Part shown: positions 10,321-21,462 of the stretch, piece after piece | Layout of the letters: each line of letters begins with the position of its first letter | Position numbering within the stretch: the stretch's first letter is position 1 | Source: Saccoglossus kowalevskii | Lineage: Eukaryota > Hemichordata > Enteropneusta > Harrimaniidae | Assembly: GCF_000003605.2 (NCBI RefSeq) | Contig: NW_003156733.1 | Coordinates: 905,809-930,587, forward strand | Direction of reading: 5' to 3' | Length of the DNA: 24,779 bases | Program-made: the position numbers and the translations under genes | Notes under the pieces: generated by a model | The model's database searches: none | Seen by the model: only the letters and a program-made list of their open reading frames with translations | Told to the model about the DNA's origin: nothing

Positions 10321-12040
10321 CCTGTTCATTCGGCGAGTTCGCGAAACGAGAGATAATAAAAGTCTGGCCTTATCTTGAGGAGTGAACGGCAAAAAGAGCC
10401 AGCCTGTAGCTACGTATCTTTTGGTTTTTGAAAAACAAACCCGCGTAAATTGCCATAAACCTTTTTAATCAGATTCCTACATTCACATTACGCTTTGCTG
10501 GAAAATTGTACAGATTTGTAGTAAGCTTGATTAAAAAGTTAGTTACCAAGGCTGTGCTGGACAGTGGTATAGCCATGTGCTTGTGCTATACACCAAAGTG
10601 TGGCCGAGATTGCATTTTACGCGCGCAAACAACCGCAACATGTTTACCCAGAATGTCCGATGACATTCATAAACCCGGAACAGAAATATGACTGACAAAT
10701 AAAAAGAGAAGTTTTCTACTGTTTAGAAAAGCATTTGTACACTGTAATCAGGTTCTTACTGTTCATGGAAGTATCTCGAAATGAATGTAATAGTTGATTG
10801 ATGTAGAAATGATAATGTCTGTTAGACATTACTAACATCAAATTCCCTCAAGAAACATTTCAACGCGCACTATGCACCTTAGAATACATGCAGCTGAATA
10901 CGGGATATATTCAACTTATATATAACACGGCTATTAATTCATAGGTTGAAAAAATGTGATTTATTTTTCAATGACAGCGTTGTTTATAATGTCATCAATT
11001 CAAATACAACCGATTCCATGTGTTTCAATTACGCCACTTCACGTACCGATCTTTCTTCAATACACGTCATTTGCGTCAAAGGTATGTCGTCATTGTTTAT
11101 TGAGCAGCTCGGCCAAGCTTTCATGAAAGGAGACGCACTCTTTGGCTAAAACTTATCATATATATTTCTCCAGCAACAGTCTCAAATCGCCAAATTGAAA
11201 CATCTCAAAGACTCACCCAGTATTTGACAAATAGCGCATGCTCCGTTTCTGATGAAGTGAACTTGACGATACATGGATACCAATTATCTTTTGGAGTGGG
11301 ATATCTCCTAGTGCATGCCATGCCATGTCCACGTGGACGATTGGATGTACCACGTGTTTAGCATAGAGGTTGGCATTGACATTGATTTGACATTGGGTCA
11401 AAGAAAGATAACAAATTGTTAATTCGTAGTTCACGCCAGAACCCGAAAGGTGTGTGCCGAATGGAATTATGTTGATGGTGTCTAACTTAGAATTGGTTTT
11501 CTGAAAAGCTTTAACTGTTGTCTTGAACGTTTTTGAGCGGCAGTGTCCCAAACGCGGAGTGTAGCCGCGCAGTCCGTAACAAAACTGGTAAGACGTCATA
11601 GATAAAGTGTACCGACGACCCCGCGTCATATGTTGTCAAATTTTACCAGGTAATATAGCCTTTCTTTCAGAATTCACGTAAAATCGTATGCACCCGTTTC
11701 TACGCTCACACAGTTGTTGAACGTATGAGTCGGAGTTCGCTCGGCAACATCATGATTACGGCCTGGCGTATGCACACGACATTTTTAAATCAAGTCGATA
11801 AGTTTCAGAGTGACGTAGTTATACACGTGCTGAATTCAATTGAAAACTAATCCATTAAAACCGCGTATTTAATTGTATAAAGCATAACGGTGAAGCTATT
11901 ATTGGGAAAGTACTGAAACAAGACCCAACTCCATCTATATGACCTCAGTCACTGTTTTATTTTGATTAATCTTTTATTTTGTAGTAAAAAAACGCAAATT
12001 AAAATTTCAGCATGCTAAAACACGATTGGTAGTTTAACTA

Positions 12041-12238
12041 AAGACACGCCTATTGGAACTAGAATGTGAATTGAACGATGCGTTTAAATATTCCGACGAC
12101 AAAGTTGCACCACATACATACACAACCCAAGAAAATATCAATTACAGTTCACGATGGGCGAATCTATTAGTGGAATTAGAACGGATACATCGTATTTTAG
12201 AATTACGAGTCACGAAACAGCTCGGAATTAACAATTAA
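12041..12238 (+). CDS. Possible coding exon of an unknown protein (weak)
   Basis: A frame opens after a TAA at 12035-12037 and closes with TAA at 12236-12238. It gives about 65 residues with a balanced, protein-like composition, including SRWANLLVELERIHRILELR, which would form an amphipathic or coiled-coil helix. There is no ATG at its start, but ATTTCAG (12004-12010) lies just upstream and could be an acceptor. I do not recognise the sequence. It could be a 3'-terminal exon, a relic or chance. Confidence 0.2.
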   Translation, partial: KTRLLELECELNDAFKYSDDKVAPHTYTTQENINYSSRWANLLVELERIHRILELRVTKQLGINN

Positions 12239-13198
12239 AAAGACAATTTCTTCGTTACTCGATGCAAGTATGCGATTATAATGTTATGTCTTTATTTGTC
12301 TAATCTCAAACAAAACTATTCTACGCCACAGTGTATATGAACACTGCTTTTGTGCGAATTTGATACAGAATATTTTTAAAAAAAACGGGTTAACTTAACT
12401 ACTGAAAAATATGTAACAAGGCGGTCGTAGGATTGTTGCACGTGCACGTTGCGCGTACTTTAGTACGCGTACGCATCGCCAGACGTCGAAAGAATCATCA
12501 TTCTATTGCTTTTGATGTTTGCCACAGTTGCCTGTCACGGTATAATCTAGTGTATTTTGTTGAACTTACTGCATCGAACTTTTTATGTTTGACTTATTAA
12601 ACTTATCGCAAAAATGCAAAGACATAACTATTTAAAAACATAATACAATGATATGAAGTGGGTCATTTGCTTTTATATTAAGGTAGAAACACATAAATTT
12701 TAAAAAAAAACCAGAATTTATTCATTTCGCAATGAATTGTACGCCAAGGCAATATAAGATTATTGACCTAAAAACAGTTGGGAGTCACCAGCCTTTTTTT
12801 CGAGAAATTGATGATTGTATTTTTTTTTTAGTGGAAAGTCGCCATTTTGACACTATTTTAACACTTTTACCACAGGTTCCTGCAGAGATATTATGCAGTA
12901 CCTTTTGTTGTCCTAAATTATTTAAAAAATCCGGGTTTGAAAAAATGTCAAAAAATGCAATTTTTCTTTAACATTGTGTTATATGGAATTGTTCTCAAAA
13001 TAACAATTTTCAAGAAATATTACGACTCGTTTCTCAAAAAGCGTAACTGTAACACACAAAATAATTTTATTTTATTGTACCATGAGATATTAGCTTCATG
13101 ATTGTACATTGTCATGCGATATATGACTTGGCTTACCTTACTACCTTAAACACTCATTGACGAGTAAATCCGCCTGATTGTTGTTTTAAATTATATAG

Positions 13199-13224
13199 CA
13201 GATCTGTTTACCCAGATCTGTTTA
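13199..13224 (+). repeat. Short direct duplication
   Basis: The 12-mer CAGATCTGTTTA occurs twice, separated by two bases. It is probably a small local duplication with no evident function. Confidence 0.8.
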
Positions 13225-13534
13225 GCTTGTCTCAGTTAGAGAAACGCCCTATGCAATTAACTACAATCGATAAACAACAATACGTATATCCGCAAACTAA
13301 ATCAAGTGGCCTATCATCCCCCACCTTTTATTGCAATATCGTAGTTTTTTGCAGGGAAGTCTGGTGGCCGAAGGAGCGGGACCGGACTCGCAGTGACGTT
13401 TAGCTAGGCAAATTGATGACGTAGACAAGCTTCGGATAGAAACACGCAGCAGTGGTGGCAGAACGTAATTTTGCATGAGGGAGCAAGATCTGAAATCTAG
13501 ACCCTTCCGTCGAAACGCTATTTCCTGCATTTTG

Positions 13535-14010
13535 AGGGCCAAATTTTTGGCCACGATTTTGTCGTGGCAAGTCGTGCGATTTTGGGGCACGAACTCGGAA
13601 GCCCCCGCACTGTTCACGACGAGTTCACGAATAGTTCACGAATGCGTGCCCATCAGTGTCCACATTGACACGAACTGGCAAGACGAGTTCGCGCATGGTT
13701 TGCGCATAGTTTACGCACTTCCCGCATTGGTACGACGAGTTTGCGCAATTCGGAGTGAGCTATTCGTGAACTATTCGTGACAGTTCGTGACGGTCTTGGC
13801 ATGGCGCGCACTACCATGCACTAGAACGCACTAGCACGCATCCTCCCGCATCCTCCCGATGAGTTCACGACGATGTCACGAACAGTTTGCACATAGTTCA
13901 CGACCCATTTCAAAATTCTCGTCCCGACATGGCATGCAGTCACGACGGGTTTACGCACACTTCACGCCAGTTTACGACTAGTTTGCGTACTGGCACGACA
14001 ATCTTGCAAG
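13535..14010. repeat. Degenerate repeat block of about 10 bp period, GTTCACGA / GTTTGCGCA family
   Basis: Variants of GTTCACGA, GTTTACGCA and GTTTGCGCA recur about every 10-12 bases over some 400 bp, in both orientations. At 13807-13858 the period is close to 10 (GCACTAGAAC, GCACTAGCAC, GCATCCTCCC, GCATCCTCCC). The block is GC- and CpG-richer than its flanks. It opens with two tight hairpins: GGCCAAA/TTTGGCC at 13537-13552 and CCACGA/TCGTGG at 13551-13567. A 19-base perfect inverted pair lies at 13625-13643 and 13762-13780. The short open frames across it have no recognisable product. It may be a repetitive mobile-element interior or a degenerate minisatellite. Confidence 0.75.
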
Positions 14011-14394
14011 TGTCAGGGTGGCTTATTCGCATCAAGTTATCTAAATAAGGTACTCCATTCTAAATATCATAAACAATTTTGAGGATAAAAGTAATTGAAC
14101 TTGGATCCCCACACTGTTCGTACATCTAATGTAATGTCTGACAAAGCGACAAGAAAGCTATGCTGATTGTCACGTAATTACACTGATGATTCAATTGGCA
14201 ATCCGTCTTGTCTAGACACAGAAACGAAAATAACCAAGTTCGAATCGTACTAATGTTATGCGCGTGGGGCAATCTGAACTTCAGTCAAATGTCGAGCACA
14301 CTTTGCAAATAAATATGAACACAATCAGTATAACCTATCAACTACCCATCACCAATGAAAATATGTGCACACACATATATGTATTTGTTTTCAG

Positions 14395-14506
14395 ATACAA
14401 CTAAGTGGGGCTGCTTTTATTCTATCAAACAGCTGTGAGAATCGACGTGTATCATAAGTCACCAGTGATGCCAACGTACAGTGTATCTTCAGCCGGACTC
14501 AAAAAG
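14395..14506 (+). CDS. Candidate 5' exon of SLC34 copy B with alternative start codon
   Basis: A T-rich tract with acceptor TTTTCAG (to 14394) and a donor AAAAAG|GTTAGT at 14507 bound this 112-base exon. The first ATG within it (14468, G at -3) opens a 13-codon frame that ends in phase 0 at the donor. The next acceptor (AG at 15382-15383) is followed by 21 bases that lead in frame to the ATG at 15405. Splicing would add MPTYSVSSAGLKKGRSEFDT to the protein, giving 704 aa. An in-frame TAA at 14402-14404 blocks further extension. Alternatively the exon is pure 5'UTR, or not used. Confidence 0.4.
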
Positions 14507-15404
14507 GTTAGTATTTATGCACAAATCATACCATGAATGGCATAATAATAAACATAACTACTTACCCGGTGGTTTGTATCATTGAGGTTACAAATTAAAT
14601 CAGTTCGTCAAAACATTGTGATAACATTTATCTTCATAAACAAGAACATTTTCACTGAATAACATTTTAAATTTCATTTTGTTTTGATTTTCTGATCAGC
14701 GTCGCGTTAATACTAATTGACTGAGTTTTGAATGTTACCTAACGTTTTGAAGAAAAAAAAAATAAGATTTGGGATGAATTCGTATTTCATCATAAACAAA
14801 TGGTGCAGTTGTAATGCCATCGATATTCATAACTTTCTGCATGACTTGTTAAACAGTTTACAACAGACTAAGGAATATAAATATAAAATTGATTTTTGCA
14901 TAACAGTGTTTTATCATGACTGTGTTTTCAATGGGATTGAAAGTGAGTTCTGAAAAATGAGTTCTATACACTCCATTATCAGGCCCTTATTGTGGTTCTG
15001 AATACTCAGTAAACAAACAAATTAAAAAGTAGAATACTGACTTGCCACTAAGGGAGTTTAAGTTTTACACATTTACGAACTGTTTGTAGGGCAGTACCTT
15101 CACGACCGTGACGTCATTCACATTCTTTATTTTCTCAAATAAAGTAAGTAACCTCTGATTCATTCAACTAATTGCAAAAACGTTAAACTTATTGTCTAAA
15201 CATATCGTCAAATTCTGACGCAGACGGGAAAGCACCACTTTCCGTGCCGCCCATAATTTACGTGCATATACGCGACATGCCACTGTTGTAAGATTATATG
15301 AATGTGAGAGAGAAGTGCCGGTTCTTTTCAATCTGTGAGTTAGGTAAATGACCTTTTTCTTTTTCACATTGTCGCCGAAATAGGGCAGGTCGGAGTTTGA
15401 TACC

Positions 15405-15693
15405 ATGAACGACCACCTTGTAAAAGATGATAGCAGTAATTCCTTGTATCTCATGAGTGGATTGCAGTCTACAAAGACGGGTGATGATGGTTCAACAGAT
15501 GGTCATTGTGGGGGTTCAGATGAGAGTAACACAACATGCAGCGATGATGTATCGCAAGATTCTACATGCGATGACGACATGCCTAAAAACGGCACGGAAG
15601 AAAAAGCCCAGGAAGATGAGACAAAAACTGAAGAAGAATTTGACCCATGGTCCTTAGTTTCGGAGATTGCATCCACCCAGCCTAAATGGTCCG
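15405..15693 (+). CDS. Copy B coding exon 1 (N-terminal cytosolic tail)
   Basis: This exon encodes residues 1-96 plus one base of E97 and ends TCCG|GTGAGT (phase 1). It is rich in Asp, Glu, Ser and Thr, with little similarity to copy A until the shared DPW...(K/N)WS end. The exon probably begins at 15384, after an acceptor with a good pyrimidine tract (TTTTTCTTTTTCAC, ~15353-15366). Confidence 0.9.
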
Positions 15694-18641
15694 GTGAGTT
15701 TCAATAAAATAAACATGTCGTAACGAGATTATTGGTCCTGTATGTAGCTACTGAGTCAGGGGTCAGCCATGTTCAGCAGCAAATAACAACCTCCCTTAAC
15801 ACAATAAATGTATTCAAATATTACAAATACATCAACGAAACGGAACACCTTCATGCCATTAGTTAGAACAACAGATTAGATTAGCATATTTGAACGAGGT
15901 CACTAGACATGACCTCCGATTAGTTTATTCAAGTTGGTAAATTAGTAATGTTGTGCTGTTATTGTGCTTCCCGGGGATGTCGCCTATCAACAACCGCCCA
16001 ACGTTATTTTGAATAATATCAATGTTGACATCAAATATATATTTTTAATTTACCCCCTATTTACAATTTAATTCCTCTGGTGCATAATAGTTGTTTTTAT
16101 ACCGTTTCAGAGTTAACGACAAGTGGGAAGGTGAAACGTGTTCTGATTGGATGGATATTGAAGCCAATCCTGATATTCTTTTTTCTCTACTTCTTCATCG
16201 TCGCCCTGGCCTTGATGGGTGACGCCTTCACGCTGATTGGTGGATCGGCAGCTGGCGCGGCTCTGTCGGACAGTACATTATTGGACAACCCAATCACGGG
16301 ATTAATGATTGGCATGTTGGTTACGGTGCTACTCCAGAGTTCAAGCGCTACAACGTCCATTATTGTTTCCATGGTAGCAGCCGATTGTGAGTAGCACACT
16401 TGTTTCCTCTCATTCAATACCGTAATGTTTGGTCTGATAATCTTTCATTTCTTAGAAATCTGAAAAGTTGGAAATGCAAAAATTCAGACGTGAGAGTTTG
16501 TATGATAAAAACAGGAGTTGTGAAGAAAATTGCGTAAATTACAGTTATTTTTCTCCCATAGTGATCCAAGTCGAGCAGGCCATTCCAATGGTAATGGGAG
16601 CCAATCTTGGCACATCGGTTACCAACACAATCGTTGCCGGGGGACAGGCTGGAGATCGAGACACATTCAGGTTATCCTTCGCAGGGGCCACCGTCCACGA
16701 CTGTTTTAACTGGCTGGCAGTTCTCGTATTGCTTCCGTTTGAGCTATTGACAGGTTATCTTTATCATCTAACAACAGCTATCGTTGAAGGTTCTGACCTC
16801 AATTCGTTTGGGTCTGACGACAAGGTCAAAATTACCGATCCAATTGTGGATAAGATTATCCAGGTATATGAGAATATTTTTCAATTTCAGTCTTTGGAGA
16901 CAAACACTAACTAATAACTAATATTAATGCGTCTTTGTTCTGCTGGTTCCCATATAAACTGTCACAGAACAAGCCTGTGTATAGTAATACCATGTCAAGA
17001 ATCCCAAGGCTTGTCTCTGACGCCATCCGTACATATTAATGTGTTCTCCATGTCATACTTTAGATCGTTTAAACAGTTTTCGAAGAGATGCTTTGAGATA
17101 ACTAAAACTCGTTGAAGATATTTTTTGAGAAAAAAAAAAGATCGGACTTGAGAAGATGAGCCATGCTCAAAAACAGAATATTCCGCATCTTAGTATTCTG
17201 AATTGTCGAAAAGCGCTAAATATGTCTTAATCATAGAATGTGATTTATGTATACTTTGGCACGCGAGGTTATTGATGTAGTTCTTAAAAACCATTACCCG
17301 GGAAAAAATATTACTGAGTCATTTTCTCATTCGCAAATTAGATCAACATGGACGTTTTAGAAGGAATCGCTTTAGGAGAACTAGAACCCGGCGAAAAAAG
17401 CTTGGTAGATAGATGGTGTGAATGGGAAGACGTGTACTACAACGAAACCTCTTTCTATTCGGTCAATGGCACAAATTACACAGAGGTGGACGAAGTTTAT
17501 AACTATACCGTATACATTGAGAGATGTGAGTTTTTTAATTTAATTGATTATATTTTTGGATTATAATATATCAGTTTATTGTTCCGACAAGCATACAGAC
17601 TAAAATAATAAGATATGACTTTTCCTTTCTGTCTTAGGTGACTTCCTGTTTGCCCACTGCGACCTGGCTGATGAGGTTATTGGGCTTATTCTCTTGGTTG
17701 TGTCGCTGGCGCTTCTAATGGGATGTCTGATCGGCATCGTGAAAGTGCTAGGATCAATGCTGCGTGGCAGCGCCGCCAACGCCACTAAGAAGTTTTTGAA
17801 TGCCAATTTCCCAGGATACCTTTCGTGGTTGACCGGATACATCGCCATATTGATTGGCGCTTTTTTCACAATGTTACTGCAGAGCAGTTCTGTTTTCACG
17901 TCCATGTTGACTCCGCTTGTTGGAATGCGCGTTATCACACTGGCCAGAATGTATCCCTTAACTCTAGGAGCGAATATCGGGACAACATTCACCAGCTTAC
18001 TCGCGGCATTTGCAAGCTCCGATTCACAAGATTTCGAAGAAGGTGTCCAAATATCACTATGCCACTTATTCTTCAATTTAACTGCAATAGCGATTTTTTA
18101 TCCTATTCCTTTTATGCGCCGGCCTCCCATCGGAGGTGCCAAGTTTCTGGGTAATACGACGGCCGTGTACAGGTGGTTTTCTTTAGCATACCTGCTAATT
18201 GTATTCTTCTTAATACCAGTTATAGTGTTGATGCTTTCAATAGCTGGTTCTATATATCTTGGCATTTTCCTCATCATATTTGGATCAATTACACTGATTG
18301 TCATTATTATCAAGATCCTACAGGCCAAATTCCCCAGATGTCTACCTAAGTTTATGCGTACATGGGACTTTTTACCCAAATGTTTGCGTTCTTTAGAACC
18401 ATACGATACTCTGATCAAGCATTGCATGGTAGGATGTGGTAGATGCAAAGAGAAATGTAAGTGTGGGAAAGACAGTTCGGAGGATAGCAACTGTGGTGAA
18501 ACAGATGACATAGACATGAAAGTGGTGGTCACGAAATCGAATGGCGACGTTGAACTTGGAGTAGATAATCCTACTTTGGAAGTCGATGATGAGCCTGAAA
18601 GGCATACCACGGGTAATGGTGTAATGGTGAAGACAGAATAG
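15405..18641 (+). CDS. SLC34 sodium-dependent phosphate cotransporter, copy B (5 coding exons, 684 aa)
   Basis: This gene encodes a second type II Na+/Pi cotransporter, tandem to copy A. Joining 15405-15693, 16111-16386, 16562-16863, 17342-17525 and 17638-18641 gives an intact 684-aa frame with the same intron phases as copy A (1, 1, 0, 1). Landmarks are: an acidic N-terminal tail ending in DPWSL...KWS, first QSSS at 172-175, GANLGTS at 201-207, AGATVHDCFNW at 229-239, an extracellular loop with C315/C351 and N-glycosylation sites N323, N331, N334 and N343, second QSSS at 432-435, GANIGTT at 461-467, and terminal helices. A longer tail than copy A starts with a Cys-rich run (HCMVGCGRCKEKCKCGKD) and is acidic beyond it. 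The Cys-rich tail resembles that of SLC34A2 in kind. No classical C-terminal PDZ ligand is present. The start at 15405 has A at -3; an upstream in-frame start is possible. Expected location is the plasma membrane, with both tails in the cytosol. Confidence 0.95.
16111..16386 (+). CDS. Copy B coding exon 2 (first membrane segment and first QSSS motif)
   Basis: The acceptor is ACCGTTTCAG to 16110, and the donor is GATT|GTGAGT at 16387 (phase 1). It encodes residues 97-188. The first helix is ~107-133, followed by GGSAAGAALSD and LLQSSSATTSIIVSM. It aligns almost without gaps to copy A exon 2. Confidence 0.93.
16562..16863 (+). CDS. Copy B coding exon 3 (first-repeat core)
   Basis: The acceptor TTCTCCCATAG ends at 16561, and the donor is ATCCAG|GTATAT (phase 0). 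It encodes residues 189-289, with GANLGTSVTNT and FAGATVHDCFNWLAV. The Asp of the electrogenic signature is D235. The reading frame runs on past the donor to TAA codons near 16912, which has no family similarity. Confidence 0.92.
17342..17525 (+). CDS. Copy B coding exon 4 (extracellular loop)
   Basis: The acceptor is AAATTAG (AG at 17340-17341) with a T-rich tract before it, and the donor is AGAT|GTGAGT at 17526 (phase 1). It encodes residues 290-350: an INMDVLEGIALGELE start parallel to copy A, DRWC with C315, and four N-X-T sequons. The ATG at 17348 is internal and is not the gene start. Confidence 0.88.
17638..18641 (+). CDS. Copy B coding exon 5 (second repeat and long C-terminal tail)
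   Basis: The acceptor is TGTCTTAG to 17637. The exon completes C351 and runs to the TAG at 18639-18641. It encodes residues 351-684. It contains LLQSSSVFTSMLTPLVG, PLTLGANIGTTFTSLLAA and the last helices, then a C-terminal tail with six cysteines in the first ~18 residues followed by an acidic Ser/Thr stretch. The tail is about 50 residues longer than that of copy A. Confidence 0.94.
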
Positions 18642-20659
18642 ATTATATAAAAAGGGACATATTTACAATGCAAAGATAAAGCAATTGTGTACACAGTTGT
18701 ATAGTTGTACAAAAAAAAGGAAATTTGAAAAGGAAATTATTTTTCGAGGTAATACGGCATTATTTTTGAAATCTAGGTTACCTCAATTATCTTAGCTAAC
18801 TGAGTTATTGAGGATGTTTTCCAGGATCAAAGCTCACGTGAAAATACGTTCACTTAGTAGAAGTAGTAGTAGTGCCATTCAGTGCAATTACTAGTCTAAA
18901 AATAGCACTGTTTTTCTAATTGTGGATCATTTTGTAGCTATGCAGTGCAAGATCACAATGTTATTTATTGATTCTTGAATCTATACTTTGAGAATAATTA
19001 TCTATTATGTACATAAAGGGTTTAGTATTTTCAGCGTGACAATGAATATGATCGAACGAATAACATATAGATAATGTTGGTGTACATATTTGAGTTACAT
19101 GGATGATTTTATTCGTCTCTTTCAGCCATTTGACAAGTTTTTCCGAAATCCCTTCCTTCTTGAATAATGAATTGCCTGCTATACATAACATTGTAGAGAT
19201 TTGTGTATTTTAGCGCTAATATTTCTTCGGGAAAGATGCATATATTTGTACAATAAGACAATGTGCGAAGTAGTGATATTGTTAGAAAACCTGAGGTCGT
19301 GGATCGTCGTATCGATCATACAGTATATCATAATTGCACCATAATAAATACTGCCACCTGAATTTTGACATCAGCAATTATTTCAACAAAACTTTCTTGA
19401 TGCTGACATGATGCTCGTAAGGTGAAATAATAATAAATATGACCTACATGTACGAATCTATTATTAGGGAGACTTTTGCAGCTGCGGTATCGGCCACCCA
19501 AAGACACTTTGTAACATTGTATCAGTTGAAATTAGACAGGTACTTTGACATGTGTGAGTGTGTAATGAAATCGTCTGTTGAAATGGTAGCTATGAAACTT
19601 GCATTTACTAACACAATACCGTTGCCATGATACATATAAATTGTAAGTGATTGATTGATTGATTTTCAATAAATTATATCATACATAGTTTGCAGCAGTG
19701 CCAGTATGTACAGTTGAAGTTATATCGTAGCTAATTTATATCAAGTATTACTTCTCAAAAGTTATTTTCTTGAGCAGAAACACCGTAGATTGGAACCAAA
19801 GATTTCCAGAACAACGAGCTGTGTGGATGCATGGTCTCTCTACTGAATGAGCTGAGCAGGAGAGTTGTGGGTGAGTGCATCACGTGCTGTACTGTTACAC
19901 TTACGTATCAGGTGCGATGTTTATATCTATTGTCCTTATTTTAAAAAGTGGTTACGCAACAACACGCAAGCAACGACAGGGCTGCAGAAAAAAATCGTAC
20001 GGAATAACTTCGTCGCTATAATTGTTAATTAACATTCCGTTAATAAACAATGGCGACCCCTTAGAGTACTCTACTACCAGTTAGCACCTGTTTTGATCGA
20101 CAATTAATTACATCACAGTATTCCCATTTTTGTAAATTCGATTTACTTAATTATTTATTTTTAATTATATATTATTATACGGATATATTTAAACTGAAGT
20201 CGTTAGGCTGAAGTGTTACATATAGAGCTTGTATGGCATATACACCCTGAATGATAGATACATATAAGAGTTCTACTGCTATCACCTTACCAGTGAGCGT
20301 TAATATAAAGAAGGGATAAAAAACAAATTCAGGGTGATATGTCTTAAAGTAGTGTATCAATTTATGCCCGAGTGTCCGACTACACATTAACCATTAATTC
20401 GCAAAAAAAAAAAAACTAAAAAAACAGCTAGTTTAGTCAGCAGAAATGTTATTAAAATCATTAAGCTTAGTCTAAACATGTACATATTTTACACATTCCT
20501 ACAGCGACGGTTTTCTCAATACAGACCTGTATGCACATGGATCGACGGTTTTATCAAATATAAACATTAGATCCGAAGTGAGCCATGACAGTTTACCGTA
20601 GATTAAACTAAAATTCCGAGCAGAAAATCTACAATTTAATATTTGAAAATTTCTTTGAA
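18642..20659. other. 3' flank of copy B and intergenic sequence
   Basis: No coding exon is recognised here. The first canonical AATAAA on this strand after copy B is at 19343-19348, with others near 19433 and 19668. A variant TATAAA is at 18646-18651. The true poly(A) site is therefore undecided between a very short and a roughly 700-base 3'UTR. A 7-bp stem GAGGTAA/TTACCTC (~18746-18785) could be a 3'UTR hairpin. A short (GATT)n run lies near 19651. Confidence 0.5.
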
Positions 20660-21112
20660 CTAAACGAGACAACACTAAGATAAAGACTTTTCGTTTTCGA
20701 CATTGTGAAATTCTTTCGTTTTTTGGGAGAAAACCCCTGAAAAAATGATTTTGACAAGATAATTTAGAAATTTATTTTAAGAATAATTTATGAAACATAT
20801 TCCCTACGCACCCATAAATTATTTTCATATAATTACCGAATACAAAAGTATATTACAGAAAAAAGATTATTTATTATAAATTTATATTCTCTATATTTTT
20901 TTGCTTTTATTTGTCTTGAATTATGACTGAAAGAAGCTGAATGAAATGACACACTATTTAGTGTGTTCAACAACTCATGTATGAACAACAACAAAATAAT
21001 AAATAGGATTATATTTGGTAAAAATAAATATTTTTTTTTTCTACATAAAAACGCAAGAATTTCACAATGTCGAAAACGAAAAGTCTTCAATCGCAGTGTT
21101 GAGACCCTGTCC
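20660..21112. mobile_element. Non-autonomous inverted-repeat (MITE/foldback-like) element
   Basis: A 33-base sequence at 20683-20715 occurs as an exact reverse complement at 21055-21087. Weaker inverted similarity continues on both sides: AACACT is shared outward and (T/G)CGTTTTT inward, giving arms of roughly 55-60 bases. The ~340-base interior is AT-rich with no transposase. This is the layout of a miniature inverted-repeat element; the superfamily cannot be named. The outer limits are approximate, and I did not find a clear target-site duplication. Confidence 0.7.
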
Positions 21113-21462
21113 ATTACACAGTGTGCTCTAGTTTACCATAGTGAATGCAATTTCTGGTAACCTCTACATACCGTGATTATTTGACGTGAAAATGTGGCGC
21201 TGCTAAGTGGTACCTGAAAGATTCCCTTGTCCCAGTTACAGTGCCACGAATTGCCGGGCGGAATCCCTAGTTAATATCACGATCGTTCAGATTCCATGAC
21301 ACAGCTGGGTCACTGTTGTGAGATCTGTTTTGATTATAACAGGTCGTCGTCGTAATATACTGAAAATACTGTAAACATACAATGTGTCATTATCATTTCA
21401 GACACGTGACTTTATAAACGTATATGACTTAAAACTGTGTTTAGTGATTATATATATTTCAG

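Larger units (their letters stand above)
6732..13530. other. Long intergenic stretch between the two transporter genes
   Basis: No gene with a recognisable domain is visible on either strand in this 6.8-kb stretch. It contains short open frames without homology, a C11/A9 homopolymer near 9685-9705, an imperfect inverted repeat near 10209-10320, several CACGTG-type palindromes, and the candidate promoter and weak candidate exon listed separately. Part of it is probably a long leader intron of copy B. Confidence 0.5.

Noticed and set aside
11213-11629. 138-codon minus-strand frame
   Set aside because: It has no recognisable domain, no ordered motif and no supporting splice or promoter signals. 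The length alone is not convincing in 25 kb.
13475-13780. Open frames on both strands across the 10-bp-period repeat block
   Set aside because: They arise from stop-poor CpG-rich repeats and have no domain content.
18098-18712. 204-codon minus-strand frame, plus others at 17600-18076 and 5965-6435
   Set aside because: They lie antisense to the SLC34 exons, whose sense frames carry clear family motifs. They are shadows of those exons.
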